Source: Longimicrobiales bacterium
Lineage (GTDB): Bacteria; Gemmatimonadota; Gemmatimonadetes; Longimicrobiales; Gaopeijiaceae
Reading direction: 5' to 3'
Length of the DNA stretch: 64,000 nt
NCBI GenBank assembly: GCA_951813395.1
Contig: OX638356.1
Span: forward strand, 2,368,501 to 2,432,500
In this document: positions 44,403 to 53,608 of the stretch, in pieces
How positions within the stretch are numbered: position 1 is the stretch's first letter
Layout of the letters: every line of letters starts with the position of its first letter
The notes under the pieces: model-generated
Databases searched by the model: none
The model's input: the letters and a program-made list of their open reading frames with translations, nothing else
What the model was told of the DNA's origin: nothing
Translations under genes and position numbers: made by a program

Positions 44403-45614
44403 TCATGGGGCGTACTCCCGCGCAAGGTGCCGCGCGACTACGGTTTTCTGGATTTCGCTCGTGCCCTCGCCGATCTCGCAGGCCTTCGCATCCCGCATCA
44501 TCCGTTCGACCGGATGGTCGGTGGTGTAGCCCGCGCCCCCGAGCGCCTGGACCGCGACCCGAGCCGATTCTGCCGCCAACTCGGATGCGGTGAGTTTCGC
44601 CATGGCCGCCTCCTTCGCGAAGGGGAGGCCCCGTTCCTTGAGCCAGGCAGCGTGATAGGTCAGGTGCCGGGCACCCTGGATCCCGGTCGCAAGCTCGGCC
44701 AGCGAAAACCGGATGTCCTGGAAGTCCCAGACGGGTCGCTTGAACTGACGCCTCCGATTGGTGTACCGGACGGCCTCGTCCAGGGCGCCCTGAGCGATTC
44801 CGAGCGAAAGCGCGGCAATGCCGATCCGACCGGCATCGAGCGTGCGCATGAAGTTGGCGAACCCTTCGCCCTCCGATCCCAGCCGCTGGTCCTCGCTGAC
44901 CCAGGTGTCTTGAAAGTGGAGTTCGCGGGTGTCCGAGGCCCGCCAGCCGAGCTTGTCTTCCCTTGCTCCCGGAGTCACCCCGCTCGAATAGGGGAGTTCG
45001 GGACGGTGACCCACCCCGACTCGCGCCGACTCGTCCATGTCGATGGTCGGCTTGCATACAATGAAGCTCGTAATCCCGCGATGACCTTCACCCGGTGTCG
45101 TCACGGCGGTGACGACGAAGATCTCTCCCACGCCCGCGTGCGTGATGAAGATCTTGCTGCCTGTGATGCTGTAGCCGCCATCCACCGCAACGGCCCTCGT
45201 CCGGGTGCCGGAGGCGTCCGATCCGGCACCGGACTCGGTCAGCCCGAAGCCGCCGAGCACCTGTCCGGAGGCCAGCAGCGGTATGAAGCGCTCCCTCTGC
45301 GCGTCCGATCCGAATGCGAGAATCGGCGCCGTGCCCAGGGTCGTGTGGGCGGAGACGGTGATCGCGTGACTTGCGTCGTGGCGCGCAAGTTCCTCGACCA
45401 CGAGAACGTAGCTGAGATAGTCGAGCCCCATCCCGGACAATTCGCGGGGCACGGGAACGCCGAACCAGCCCCGCTCGGCCATGGCTTCGACGTTGTCCCA
45501 CGGAAAGCGCCCCGTCTCGTCGAGTTCCCGCGCAACCGGCGCGATGGCCTCGAGCGCAAAACGGCGCACGTCGGCCTGAAGATTAATGTGATCGCGATCC
45601 AGATATGGGAACAT
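44403..45614 (-). CDS. Acyl-CoA dehydrogenase
   Basis: A 403-residue FAD enzyme: FGLTESGAGSDASGTRT and YSITGSKIFITHAGVG (flavin-binding beta domain), RRRQFKRPVWDFQDIRFSLA, ALGGAGYTTDHPVERMMRD and CEIGEGTSEIQKTVVARHL. It oxidises acyl-CoA to 2-enoyl-CoA and passes electrons to ETF (encoded at 7.5-9.2 kb). An extra loop of about 20 residues (VGVGHRPELPYSSGVTPGAR) interrupts the middle domain. Position at the end of the atu/liu-like cluster suggests a branched substrate (isovaleryl- or citronellyl-CoA). Confidence 0.94.
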   Translation of the reverse strand: MFPYLDRDHINLQADVRRFALEAIAPVARELDETGRFPWDNVEAMAERGWFGVPVPRELSGMGLDYLSYVLVVEELARHDASHAITVSAHTTLGTAPILAFGSDAQRERFIPLLASGQVLGGFGLTESGAGSDASGTRTRAVAVDGGYSITGSKIFITHAGVGEIFVVTAVTTPGEGHRGITSFIVCKPTIDMDESARVGVGHRPELPYSSGVTPGAREDKLGWRASDTRELHFQDTWVSEDQRLGSEGEGFANFMRTLDAGRIGIAALSLGIAQGALDEAVRYTNRRRQFKRPVWDFQDIRFSLAELATGIQGARHLTYHAAWLKERGLPFAKEAAMAKLTASELAAESARVAVQALGGAGYTTDHPVERMMRDAKACEIGEGTSEIQKTVVARHLAREYAP

Positions 45615-45653
45615 CGAACAGAGAAAAAGAACTGTTTTCGCGCTGGCCGGTCT

Positions 45654-47174
45654 TCAGGACTGCACGCCCCATCGACGCTCGCACCTGTCGCACGAGCCGC
45701 ATGACCGCCAGCCGGGCACTTCTCCAAGGTAACGCAAAAGCGCCATTCTCCTGCATTTGCGCCGGCCGCAGTAGTGCTTCATGGCACGCAATCGGTCAAC
45801 GGCCTGGCGGCGCGCGGCCTCGAGCGGCCCGAGATCGGGAGAGCCACCGGTCAGGACGACAGGGCGTCCCCGGACGCGTGGCGGGCCTTCCGTCTCACCA
45901 TCCGGCCAGTTCTCCACCCACTCGGCCAGTACCGGATCGAGCCGCAGCGCGCCGGAGCGCATGAGCCACTTGAAGTGCGCCACATTGCCGGCGTCCGGGA
46001 CCGGGATCCGTGGCGCCGAAACGCCCGACCTCGCCCGCCGGGTTGCCCGAAGTCTCCGCAGAAGCGCGAGGACATCGCGTGGCCTGGGGTAGGCACGCTC
46101 CAGGAAGGCTTCGGGAACTCGCCAGTCGTGCCGATGTACGAAGCCCAGGGCCAGAGAGTCGGTGCCGTCCCGTCCGGCGCGTCCGGCCTCCTGGTAGTAG
46201 CTCTCGAGCGAGCCGGGAAACGCGTAGTGAAAGACGGCCCAGACGTCCCCGCGGTCGATCCCCATGCCGAAAGCGCAGGTCGCCACAACGACGTTGGACG
46301 CTCCCGACATGAAACGCTCCTGGACGGCCTGACGTTCCTCGCCGGGAAGAGCCGCATGATACGCGTCTCCTATCACACCCCGGCCGGCCAGGGCCCTGCG
46401 CACGCTCACGACGAGGCGGCGCGTGGGCGCATAGACGATCAACGCCCGCCCGGCGCACTCGGGCGGGGCGCGCCGGACCAGTCGAACCATGGCCCGGATC
46501 CGCTCGGCACCGGAATTCCGTCTCGTCACCACCCAGCGGATATTGGGACGGTCGAATGACGTCACGACCCTGACGGGGTTGTTCATGCCGAGCACCCGCG
46601 CAATGTCGTCCCGGACCGCCGGCGTCGCGGTGGCGGTTACCGCCAGCACCGGAGCCGCGATGATCTCCCGGAGGGGCAGCATGCGGCGGAATGCGGGGCG
46701 AAACTCGTGTCCCCACTCGGAGATGCAGTGGGCTTCGTCGATGGTGATCAGTGAGACCCGGGTGCGGCGCAGGATGTCTCGAAGCCGCCTGGCTTCCAGG
46801 CGCTCGGGTGAGCAGAAGAGCAGATCGAGCCGGCCCTGCCGGAGCCGTCGTTCGTGCCCCTGCTGCGCGTCTTTCGGGTCCTGAGAGGTGAGCGAGGCCG
46901 CTCGCAGGCCGATACGGCGCGCGCGGTCGACCTGGTCCTTCATCAGGGAGATGAGCGGGCTGACCACCAGCACGAGGCCATTCGACATGAACGCGGGGAG
47001 CTGGTAGCACAGCGTCTTCCCTCCGCCCGTCGGGAGTACTCCCAGCGTGTCGTTCCCCGACAGGACGCTGACAATCAGGCGTTCCTGCCCCGGCCTGAAC
47101 CCGTCGAACCCGAATTTCGCGCGCAGCGTGGCACGGGCTGCGCGTGCCAGGGAGCGTTGGTCTTTCGTTGCCAT
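45654..47174 (-). CDS. RecQ-family ATP-dependent DNA helicase
   Basis: A 506-residue superfamily 2 helicase: motif I LGVLPTGGGKTLCYQLP, motif II ITIDEAHCISEWGHEFR, ATATPAVRDDIARVLG, motif V VVATCAFGMGIDRGDVW and motif VI YYQEAGRAGRDG. The C-terminal zinc site is HYCGRRKCRRMALLRYLGE with SCGSCDRC. No HRDC domain follows, so it is a short RecQ (RecS-like). It sits inside a catabolic cluster with 39 bases to the dehydrogenase gene; a functional link is not implied. The start ATG 47174 is preferred to a TTG four codons earlier. Confidence 0.94.
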   Translation of the reverse strand: MATKDQRSLARAARATLRAKFGFDGFRPGQERLIVSVLSGNDTLGVLPTGGGKTLCYQLPAFMSNGLVLVVSPLISLMKDQVDRARRIGLRAASLTSQDPKDAQQGHERRLRQGRLDLLFCSPERLEARRLRDILRRTRVSLITIDEAHCISEWGHEFRPAFRRMLPLREIIAAPVLAVTATATPAVRDDIARVLGMNNPVRVVTSFDRPNIRWVVTRRNSGAERIRAMVRLVRRAPPECAGRALIVYAPTRRLVVSVRRALAGRGVIGDAYHAALPGEERQAVQERFMSGASNVVVATCAFGMGIDRGDVWAVFHYAFPGSLESYYQEAGRAGRDGTDSLALGFVHRHDWRVPEAFLERAYPRPRDVLALLRRLRATRRARSGVSAPRIPVPDAGNVAHFKWLMRSGALRLDPVLAEWVENWPDGETEGPPRVRGRPVVLTGGSPDLGPLEAARRQAVDRLRAMKHYCGRRKCRRMALLRYLGEVPGWRSCGSCDRCERRWGVQS

Positions 47175-47240
47175 ACCCGGCAACAATGCGCGATGGAACG
47201 GGCATGGGAATGGCCGGATGGGACAGCCGGCGCGCCGGGG

Positions 47241-47435
47241 TCAGGAGTCGTCGCGCGCGGGCAGGAAGCGAAGCAACAAGCCAAGAGCCAGGACCCCGAT
47301 TCCCGACCAGACGAGCCAGCCCAGGCCGAAGCCCATGCCGGCAATGGCCAATGCGGCCCCGATCCCGAAAGCGCGAACCTTCCACGGCAGGAAGCGGTCC
47401 GGCTCAGCGGACCTGTAGCTGGACGGACGAAACAT
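47241..47435 (-). CDS. Small two-helix membrane protein
   Basis: A 64-residue protein with a polar N-terminus (MFRPSSYRSAEPDRFLPWK) and two hydrophobic helices (FGIGAALAIAGMGFGLGWLV and GIGVLALGLLLRFL), ending in an acidic tail. AGGGA lies seven bases before the ATG, and the gene follows the hydratase stop by ten bases, so it is likely real and co-transcribed. No family recognised. Confidence 0.65.
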   Translation of the reverse strand: MFRPSSYRSAEPDRFLPWKVRAFGIGAALAIAGMGFGLGWLVWSGIGVLALGLLLRFLPARDDS

Positions 47436-47445
47436 CGGTGATTCC

Positions 47446-48228
47446 CTACCCGCCTCTCTTGCGCAGGAATCGGCGGACGCCGTCCCGGCACTCGTCGCTC
47501 AGCCGTGCGGCGGCGTTCACCTCGGCGCCCCGCGCGATTGCATCGGCGAAGGCAGTGCCCTCGATGCCGTAGAACAGGTGCTTCGTGAGCGTGATCGCTC
47601 CCGGTGGACGACGAGCGAGGTCGCGGAGATACCGGTCGACCGCCGGCCCAAAACCCTCCTCGGGAATGACGCGGGTGACCAGACCGATCGCAGCCGCCTC
47701 CGCCGCGTCGATCCGGTGACCCCGGACGACCAGCTCGAACGCTGCCGTCTCGCCCACCTTCCTTCTCAGCATGGCCATCACAAGCGCCGGCACGAAGCCG
47801 AGATGGACCTCCGGATACCCGAAGGCCGCCGTCTCGGAGGCCAGCACCAGGTCGCACGCGGTCGCGAGACCGCATCCGCCGCCCAGGGCCCGTCCGCGCA
47901 CGATCGCTACGACAGGCCTGGCGGCTTGCCTGATTTCCCGGAACAGCGCTCCGAGATGTTGTGCGTCGGCCAGACCGGCTTCGAGTCCCCTTTCCTGCGA
48001 CGCAGCAATCTCTTCGAGATCGGCACCGGCACAGAAGTCGCTGCCGGCACCCTGAATCGCGATCACGCGGACCGAATCGTTCCCGTTCGCCTCCGCGAGC
48101 GCTGCGCGAAGCTCGCCGACCAGCGCCGCGCTCAGGGCATTGCGCTTATGTTGGCGATGAAGCGTGAGCACAGCCACACCCGCAGCGTATTCCCGCAGCA
48201 CGGATTGGGCTCCGGCCGGGCGGGTCAT
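47446..48228 (-). CDS. Enoyl-CoA hydratase family protein, methylglutaconyl/isohexenylglutaconyl-CoA hydratase-like
   Basis: A 260-residue crotonase. The first catalytic glutamate of ordinary hydratases is replaced (GGGCGLATACDLVLAS, Gly for Glu), while the second is kept (FGYPEVHLGFVPALV). Loss of the first glutamate in a GG.xGL context is typical of LiuC/AtuE glutaconyl-CoA hydratases. Together with the AtuA pair and carboxylase encoded upstream this supports a leucine or acyclic terpene role. Its start overlaps the preceding gene by four bases. Confidence 0.88.
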   Translation of the reverse strand: MTRPAGAQSVLREYAAGVAVLTLHRQHKRNALSAALVGELRAALAEANGNDSVRVIAIQGAGSDFCAGADLEEIAASQERGLEAGLADAQHLGALFREIRQAARPVVAIVRGRALGGGCGLATACDLVLASETAAFGYPEVHLGFVPALVMAMLRRKVGETAAFELVVRGHRIDAAEAAAIGLVTRVIPEEGFGPAVDRYLRDLARRPPGAITLTKHLFYGIEGTAFADAIARGAEVNAAARLSDECRDGVRRFLRKRGG

Positions 48229-48608
48229 GACGCGCTCTCCTTTCTCCGTGCGGGTTGGCGGCCGCGTCCGGCCACGCGTGTCGCCACCTCTTCGGGGACC
48301 TCGATTTCCATGCGCAACAGGGCCGTGCTGAACACCTTCCCCTGTGCGTCGGTCATCAGGGACACGGTGCCGCCGCCGTCCAGGGCGCCGTGGAGGAGGA
48401 AGTTCACCGCGTAAAGATTGTCGAGCTCGAAACGCTCTACCGCCCCACGCACCAGGCTGCCGAAGTGATGCTTCACACGATCCGCCGTAACTTGTTCCAG
48501 AATCAAAGGGTAGTCCATTGGATCGTAAGCGATCAGGCCGATGTTGGCGGTGTCCCCCTTGTCTCCCGACCGGGCGTGGGCCAACTCCAGCAACGGTATC
48601 CTAGGCAA
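48225..48608 (-). CDS. AtuA-associated ferredoxin-fold protein
   Basis: A 127-residue protein matching the small domain that accompanies AtuA: IPLLELAHARSGDKGDTANI, then FELDNLYAVNFLLHGALDGG and LRMEIEVPEEV. In some bacteria it is fused to the C-terminus of AtuA; here it is a separate gene 65 bases after atuA. Function unknown, but the RSGDKG segment is strongly conserved in that family. Confidence 0.88.
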   Translation of the reverse strand: MPRIPLLELAHARSGDKGDTANIGLIAYDPMDYPLILEQVTADRVKHHFGSLVRGAVERFELDNLYAVNFLLHGALDGGGTVSLMTDAQGKVFSTALLRMEIEVPEEVATRVAGRGRQPARRKESAS

Positions 48609-48673
48609 GGCGCATACACCTCCTGAAGTCCACCCCGAAAGCGCTTCCGCAAGCGTTCATGTGATGCTCCTCC

Positions 48674-50080
48674 TCATACCTCGAAGACGTCTACGGCGAG
48701 ATGCGGTTCCACCACGGTCCGCTCAATGAGCGCGGGCCAATAGGCGACCATCTCCTGAACCCTGGGCCTTCCGCCCGCAAAGCCCGTAACCGAGGGAGGG
48801 CCCGTCAGAACCAGCGGGGCGATCTCGCGGGTGAAGCGCTCCACGGCAGCGCGGTCCTGCCCTCTGACGCCGACACGCAGCTGGACCTCGGGCAGATCCG
48901 GTGGCGGTTCCCCCGCCAGGTGTCCGTGCGTGGCGTCCCAGCCGACCAGCTCGACCAGTACCCTGTCGAAGGCGAGGCCCAGCCGGTCCAGACGCTCGCG
49001 CAGGATCCTGGCGGCGGCGCGTGCCTTGGCGGCCGCATCGGGCCACGCATAGACCAGGGTTCCCACGGCCTTGTAGCCCGCGGAGCAGGCAACCGAGACC
49101 TTGAGAAAGGGTGTTGGAGGCCCGCCGCGGATCCCGTGCACACGGATCCGGTCGGGGCCCTGTCGCGCAAGCCGTATCGTTGTGAAATCGGCCGTAACGT
49201 CCGGGGTAATGTAGCTTTCGGGATCACCCATTTCGTACAGGAGCTGCTCCTTGACGGTGCGCAGAGTCACGACGCCTCCCGATCCGGGGTGCTTGGTGAC
49301 CACGAAGCTGCCGTCCGGGCCGGCTTCGATGATCGGGAAGCCGACCCGGGCAAGATCGGGGATCTCCCACCAGTCCGCCGAGCAATTGCCTCCGCTGGCC
49401 TGGGCGCCGCATTCGTTGATGTGCCCCGCCACGACGCCACTGGCGAGGAGGTCGTAGGCGTCCCAGGACCAGCCGAACTCCCAGGCCATCGGGGCGTACG
49501 TGAGTGCCGTGTCGGTCGACCTGCCGGTGACGACAATGCGCGCTCCCCGACGCAATGCCTCCACGATCGGCCGGGCACCCAGATAGACGTTGGCGCTGCG
49601 AACGAGGTGGCGAACCGATTCCAGCGGCTCCCCGCTTTCCATGTGTTCGAGGGGATGCCCGGCCGCGATGAGGTCGTCGAGCCGGTCCACGATGTCATCG
49701 CCCGTGACAACGCCAATGCGAGCCCTCCCCCCGGCGCCGGCCCGCCGTCCCGCCTCCGCCACCGCCCTCGCACACTCGGACGGATTCACACCGCCTGCGT
49801 TGGTCACCACGCGAATATCGCGCTCCACGCAGTCGCCGATTATCCTCTCCATCAGGGGCACGAAGTCGCGCGCGTACCCGGCGGCCGGGTCCCGCAACTG
49901 CTGCTTCCGCATGATCGACATCGTGACCTCGGCGAGGTAGTCCAGCATGAGGTAGTCGATCCGGCCTCCCCGCACTTGCCGGACCGGCGCGTCGAGGTCG
50001 TCGCCCCAGAAGCCCTGTCCACTCGCGATCCGTACGGTCCTGGCGGATCGGGTCGATCGTACGCCGCGTGCTATGCTCAC
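48674..50080 (-). CDS. atuA: Acyclic terpene utilisation AtuA family protein (DUF1446)
   Basis: A 468-residue DUF1446 protein: [72 protein letters not shown] and the [20 protein letters not shown] segment. AtuA is needed for growth on citronellol/geraniol in Pseudomonas, but its reaction is unproven. The start is GTG 50080, overlapping the carboxylase stop by four bases (GTGA), so they are coupled. The symbol reflects family, not a proven substrate. Confidence 0.92.
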   Translation of the reverse strand: MSIARGVRSTRSARTVRIASGQGFWGDDLDAPVRQVRGGRIDYLMLDYLAEVTMSIMRKQQLRDPAAGYARDFVPLMERIIGDCVERDIRVVTNAGGVNPSECARAVAEAGRRAGAGGRARIGVVTGDDIVDRLDDLIAAGHPLEHMESGEPLESVRHLVRSANVYLGARPIVEALRRGARIVVTGRSTDTALTYAPMAWEFGWSWDAYDLLASGVVAGHINECGAQASGGNCSADWWEIPDLARVGFPIIEAGPDGSFVVTKHPGSGGVVTLRTVKEQLLYEMGDPESYITPDVTADFTTIRLARQGPDRIRVHGIRGGPPTPFLKVSVACSAGYKAVGTLVYAWPDAAAKARAAARILRERLDRLGLAFDRVLVELVGWDATHGHLAGEPPPDLPEVQLRVGVRGQDRAAVERFTREIAPLVLTGPPSVTGFAGGRPRVQEMVAYWPALIERTVVEPHLAVDVFEV

Positions 50081-51792
50081 CGGCGGCTGCCGTCCAGTCC
50101 CGGCGGCAGCACGAACGGCCCCAGATGCGGTCCCGAGTTGCCCTGTGCCGCCCGCAACAGCAGGGTCACGGCCTCCCGCATCTCCTCGGGAAGCACGACC
50201 GCGTCCACAAACCCCCGTGCCGCCGCGTACGTCGCGTCCAGCTGGCGATCGTACTCGGCCCGCACGGCGTCCATGCGCTTGCTCAGATCCTCATCGGGCG
50301 TCCTGCCCTCCGCCTTGAGGCGCTCCAGTTCCGCCCCGAAGAGCGCGACGACCGCGCTTTCTCCCTCCATGACCCCCATGCGTCCGGTCGGGAGCGTAAG
50401 GATGAAGTCGGGGTCGAATCCCTGTCCCGCCATCGCATAGTACCCGGCGCCCGAGGCATGGTTCAGCGTCAGGACGATCTTGGGCACCAACGCGGTAGCC
50501 ATGGCCTCCACGAACCGGGCTCCGGCACGGATGATCCCGCTGTGCTCGGCATCGATGCCCACCATGAACCCGGAGACATCCTGGACAAAGATGATGGGCG
50601 TGCCGTGGCGGTTCATCGTATCGATGAAATAGGCGGCCTTGTCCGCCGACTCGGAGTAGACGATTCCGCCGAAACGGGCCGGTCCCTCGCGACCGTCCCT
50701 GATCATGCCGCGGCGGTTGGCGATGACGCCTACACCGCATCCCGACACCGAACCCGTTCCGCAGATCAGCTCGGCTGCGTATTCGGGCTGGAACTCCGAC
50801 AATCCACCCTCGTCGAGCAGCACCTCCAGGAAGGCGCCCATGTCGTACGGCTGCCGGTGGTCCTCGGGCAGCAACCGGTACAGGTCGTCGGCCGGACGGA
50901 CCGGGCTCGCCGTGGTTGCCGCGGGGTTCCGCTGCCCCTCGCCGTCCGGCAGCGCGGCCACGAGTTCCCTGAGGCGCGCGATACAGGCATCGTCATCGGC
51001 CACGCGATAGTGTGCGACCCCACTGATCCCGGTATGCACCGCTGCGCCACCCAGCTCCTCGCGACCGACGGACTGACCGGTCGCTCCCATGACCAGGTTC
51101 GGCCCACCGAGGCCCATGAAGCTGGTGCCCTCGACCATCAGAATGACATCGGACAGGGCTGGCAGATACGCACCCCCCGCGATGCAGGGGCCCATCACGG
51201 CCGCGAACTGCGGGATTTTCAGGTACCGGCGCATGATCGAGTTGTAGTAGAAGATCCTCGCCGCTCCGTACTGTCCAGGAAATACACCTCCCTGATACGG
51301 CAGATTAACCCCCGCCGAATCGACCAGGTAGATAATCGGGATACGGCAGCGCATGGCGATTTCCTGCGCCCGCAGGATCTTCCTGATGGTCTCCGGCCAC
51401 CACGAGCCCGCCTTCACGGTCGCGTCGTTGGCGACCACCACCACCTCCCTGCCCTCCACAACCCCCACGCCGGTCACTACACCGGCGCCGGGCGCGTTCC
51501 CATCGTAACGGTCGTATGCTACGAGGAGCCCCACCTCGAACCAGGACGCCTCCGCGTCGAGCAGGAGATGCAGTCGATCTCTCGCCGTGAGCTTTCCCTT
51601 GTCGCGCTGCCGGCGAATCTTCCCGGTCCCGCCACCGAGCCTCAGACGGCGTCGGAGTTCCTCGAGTTCCACGCTGAGGCGTGCAAGGCGCCCCGAGCGA
51701 CCGCGCAGGTCACGATCCTCCGAACCGGCATTGCCACCCGGCGAGGCGGAGCTCGCGCGGCGCCGCGCCGTGAACCGCGCCGAGTCGCTCAT
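50077..51792 (-). CDS. Acyl-CoA carboxylase, beta (carboxyltransferase) subunit
   Basis: A 571-residue carboxyltransferase of the MCC/GCC/AtuC type: [32 protein letters not shown]-like [35 protein letters not shown], then [18 protein letters not shown] and [20 protein letters not shown]. Methylcrotonyl-, geranyl- or another enoyl-CoA is the likely substrate. A partner biotin carboxylase/BCCP alpha subunit should exist but is not in this window. The Arg-rich N-terminus (ATG 51792) has only a weak ribosome site, so the start is uncertain. Confidence 0.92.
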   Translation of the reverse strand: MSDSARFTARRRASSASPGGNAGSEDRDLRGRSGRLARLSVELEELRRRLRLGGGTGKIRRQRDKGKLTARDRLHLLLDAEASWFEVGLLVAYDRYDGNAPGAGVVTGVGVVEGREVVVVANDATVKAGSWWPETIRKILRAQEIAMRCRIPIIYLVDSAGVNLPYQGGVFPGQYGAARIFYYNSIMRRYLKIPQFAAVMGPCIAGGAYLPALSDVILMVEGTSFMGLGGPNLVMGATGQSVGREELGGAAVHTGISGVAHYRVADDDACIARLRELVAALPDGEGQRNPAATTASPVRPADDLYRLLPEDHRQPYDMGAFLEVLLDEGGLSEFQPEYAAELICGTGSVSGCGVGVIANRRGMIRDGREGPARFGGIVYSESADKAAYFIDTMNRHGTPIIFVQDVSGFMVGIDAEHSGIIRAGARFVEAMATALVPKIVLTLNHASGAGYYAMAGQGFDPDFILTLPTGRMGVMEGESAVVALFGAELERLKAEGRTPDEDLSKRMDAVRAEYDRQLDATYAAARGFVDAVVLPEEMREAVTLLLRAAQGNSGPHLGPFVLPPGLDGSRR

Positions 51793-51829
51793 GGCTGCTC
51801 GCTGCCGTTCGCGGTTCCCGGCGTTTCCA

Positions 51830-52249
51830 CTAGTATGGATCCACGTTTTCGGCGAACCATCCGCGGATATAGTCGATCGCCTCGGCGGTGGCCGTCCCGG
51901 GTCCGAACACGCGTCCCACACCCTTTTCTCCCAGCGTGACGGCATCTTCGCGGGGGATGATCCCGCCACCGGTCAGGAGCACATGGTCCAGACCCTCCCG
52001 GTCAAGCAGCTCGCGGACTCTGGGAAAAAGGGTCATGTGCGCCCCCGACAGCACGGACATCGCCACGACGTCCACATCTTCCTGGACCGCGGCGGCAGCC
52101 ACCATCTCCGGCGTCTGGTGCAAGCCCGTATAGATGACCTCGAAGCCCGCATCGCGGAACGCGGCCGCGATGACCTTCGCGCCGCGGTCGTGTCCATCCA
52201 GGCCGGGCTTTGCGACCAGCACCCGGATTTTTCTCTCCGCAACAGACAT
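51830..52249 (-). CDS. Cobalamin-binding small subunit (methylmalonyl-CoA mutase C-terminal-like)
   Basis: A 139-residue stand-alone B12-binding domain: [17 protein letters not shown] with cobalt ligand His20, [16 protein letters not shown] and [13 protein letters not shown]. It matches the MCM/ICM/ECM C-terminal domain. Separate small subunits pair with a large TIM-barrel subunit encoded elsewhere; none is in the window. It leads the atu/liu-like genes by 37 bases, hinting at a mutase step (isobutyryl- or methylmalonyl-CoA) in the same pathway. Confidence 0.92.
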   Translation of the reverse strand: MSVAERKIRVLVAKPGLDGHDRGAKVIAAAFRDAGFEVIYTGLHQTPEMVAAAAVQEDVDVVAMSVLSGAHMTLFPRVRELLDREGLDHVLLTGGGIIPREDAVTLGEKGVGRVFGPGTATAEAIDYIRGWFAENVDPY

Positions 52250-52394
52250 TCGCTACACAGTTCCTTCGGACGGGTTGGCGCCTGGCAGCCGGAGGTTGGC
52301 TGCACGGATAAGGTAAGCCGGAGTGTCGCTTGTTTGCACCGACCAGGGCGGGAACGGGGCGGCCACGGCTCTGCGGTCGGGCCGCCGGACCGGA

Positions 52395-53150
52395 TCAGAT
52401 GTCGAAGCCGCTTTGCTCCAGGTGATGGGCGCCCCGGCTGTCCCCTTCGTCCACGACCTGGCCGTCGAACAGATGCACGGTTCGCTCGGCCGAATGAGCA
52501 TAGCGCGGGTCATGCGTCACCATGCAGATTGTCGCCCCTTCGTCGTGAAACTCATGAAGGAGGGTCATCACCGACTGTCCGTTTCTCGAATCCAGGTTGC
52601 CGGTCGGCTCGTCCGCCAGCAGGATCAGGGGCTTCCCCACAATGGCGCGGGCGACCGCGACCCGCTGTTGCTGACCCCCGGAAAGCTGCGACGGATAGTG
52701 GTTGATTCTGTGCGCCATACCCACGCGCTCCAGCGATTTCCGAATCCTGTGCCTCCGTTCGCGGCCCGGCATGCCCCGATAGCTCAAGGGCAGTTCGACA
52801 TTCTCGAAAACGGTCAGATCGCCGATGAGGTTGAACGCCTGGAAGATGAACCCGATCGACTGGTTGCGGATTCTCGCCCTCCGCCCGGCGGACAGCCGCT
52901 CCACCGGCTCTCCGTCGAGCACATACGTGCCGCCCGTGGGAGAATCGAGCAGACCGAGGATGGACAGGAGCGTGGTCTTGCCGCACCCGGACGGTCCAGC
53001 AATCGATACGAACTCGCCTCGTTCGATCCCCAGAGTGATGTTCGAGAGTGCGTGGGTCTCGACCTCATCCGTGTGGAAGACCTTGCTGAGCGACGCCAGC
53101 CTGATCAGGGGCGTCACCGGCGCTTGTTCTTCGCGGCGCTCGTGGATCAT
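52395..53150 (-). CDS. ABC transporter ATP-binding protein, MacB/LolD type
   Basis: A 251-residue ATPase: Walker A GPSGCGKTTLLSILG, Q-loop FIFQAFNLI, signature SQLSGGQQQRVAVARAI, Walker B LILLADEPTGNLDS and switch His in VTHDPRYAHSAERTV. The style (THALSNITLGIERGEFVSIA) is that of MacB/LolD/FtsE exporters. No permease gene is adjacent, so it is an orphan in this window. Its stop is 145 bases before the B12-subunit start. Confidence 0.93.
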   Translation of the reverse strand: MIHERREEQAPVTPLIRLASLSKVFHTDEVETHALSNITLGIERGEFVSIAGPSGCGKTTLLSILGLLDSPTGGTYVLDGEPVERLSAGRRARIRNQSIGFIFQAFNLIGDLTVFENVELPLSYRGMPGRERRHRIRKSLERVGMAHRINHYPSQLSGGQQQRVAVARAIVGKPLILLADEPTGNLDSRNGQSVMTLLHEFHDEGATICMVTHDPRYAHSAERTVHLFDGQVVDEGDSRGAHHLEQSGFDI

Positions 53151-53608
53151 GTGTATCGGATGATGTCGGTTTGCCTCGAGAATCGGTTTCCTGCCCCGAG
53201 AACTGCGGTCGGTTCCCCACCTGGAATATGGAATATGATACGCTGCAGCCCAGTGTCAGGTTTCTCCGCCAACCGCGGCCGCGACACCGCTCAGCCCGGG
53301 TCCGGCTCCGACCGGGTGCACCTTGCCCCACAACACCACCCCCCATCCCGGATAGCCCGGCCGGAGCCACATCCATCGGTTGGGGGCCTTCAATTGGAAG
53401 AAGCGTGCCAAACCACGGGCTGAATCCGTATGTGGTTGTCAAAAGGGCGCTTACCGAACGCATCGGTCTCGGGCGGCACATGCCCGGACGACCGGAAACG
53501 GGACGGAGGTGTGCGGAAACGAACAAGCCGCCGATGTTGCCCGGCGCGGTCGTTCGGGGCGAAACTTCTTCGTCGCCCAAGTGATCCCTTCACACCCGGG
53601 CAACTGAC
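53151..53608. other. Intergenic region, no gene seen
   Basis: 458 bases between two divergent genes. Frames crossing it lack ribosome sites and look like GC-rich noise. It holds the candidate promoter at 53232-53259 for the ABC gene, an AT-rich spot (TATGAT at 53234-53239 on the plus strand), and a GGGCGA/TCGCCC hairpin about 30 bases before murB. Confidence 0.5.
53232..53259 (-). promoter_or_regulatory. Candidate promoter of the ABC ATPase gene
   Basis: Minus strand: CTGACA (53259-53254; 5/6), 16-base spacer, CATATT (53237-53232; 4/6). Predicted start near 53225, with a leader of about 75 nt. Confidence 0.4.

Noticed and set aside
53171-53584. 137-codon plus-strand frame upstream of murB
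   Set aside because: No start signal, composition like noncoding GC-rich DNA, and it overlaps promoter-like sequences.
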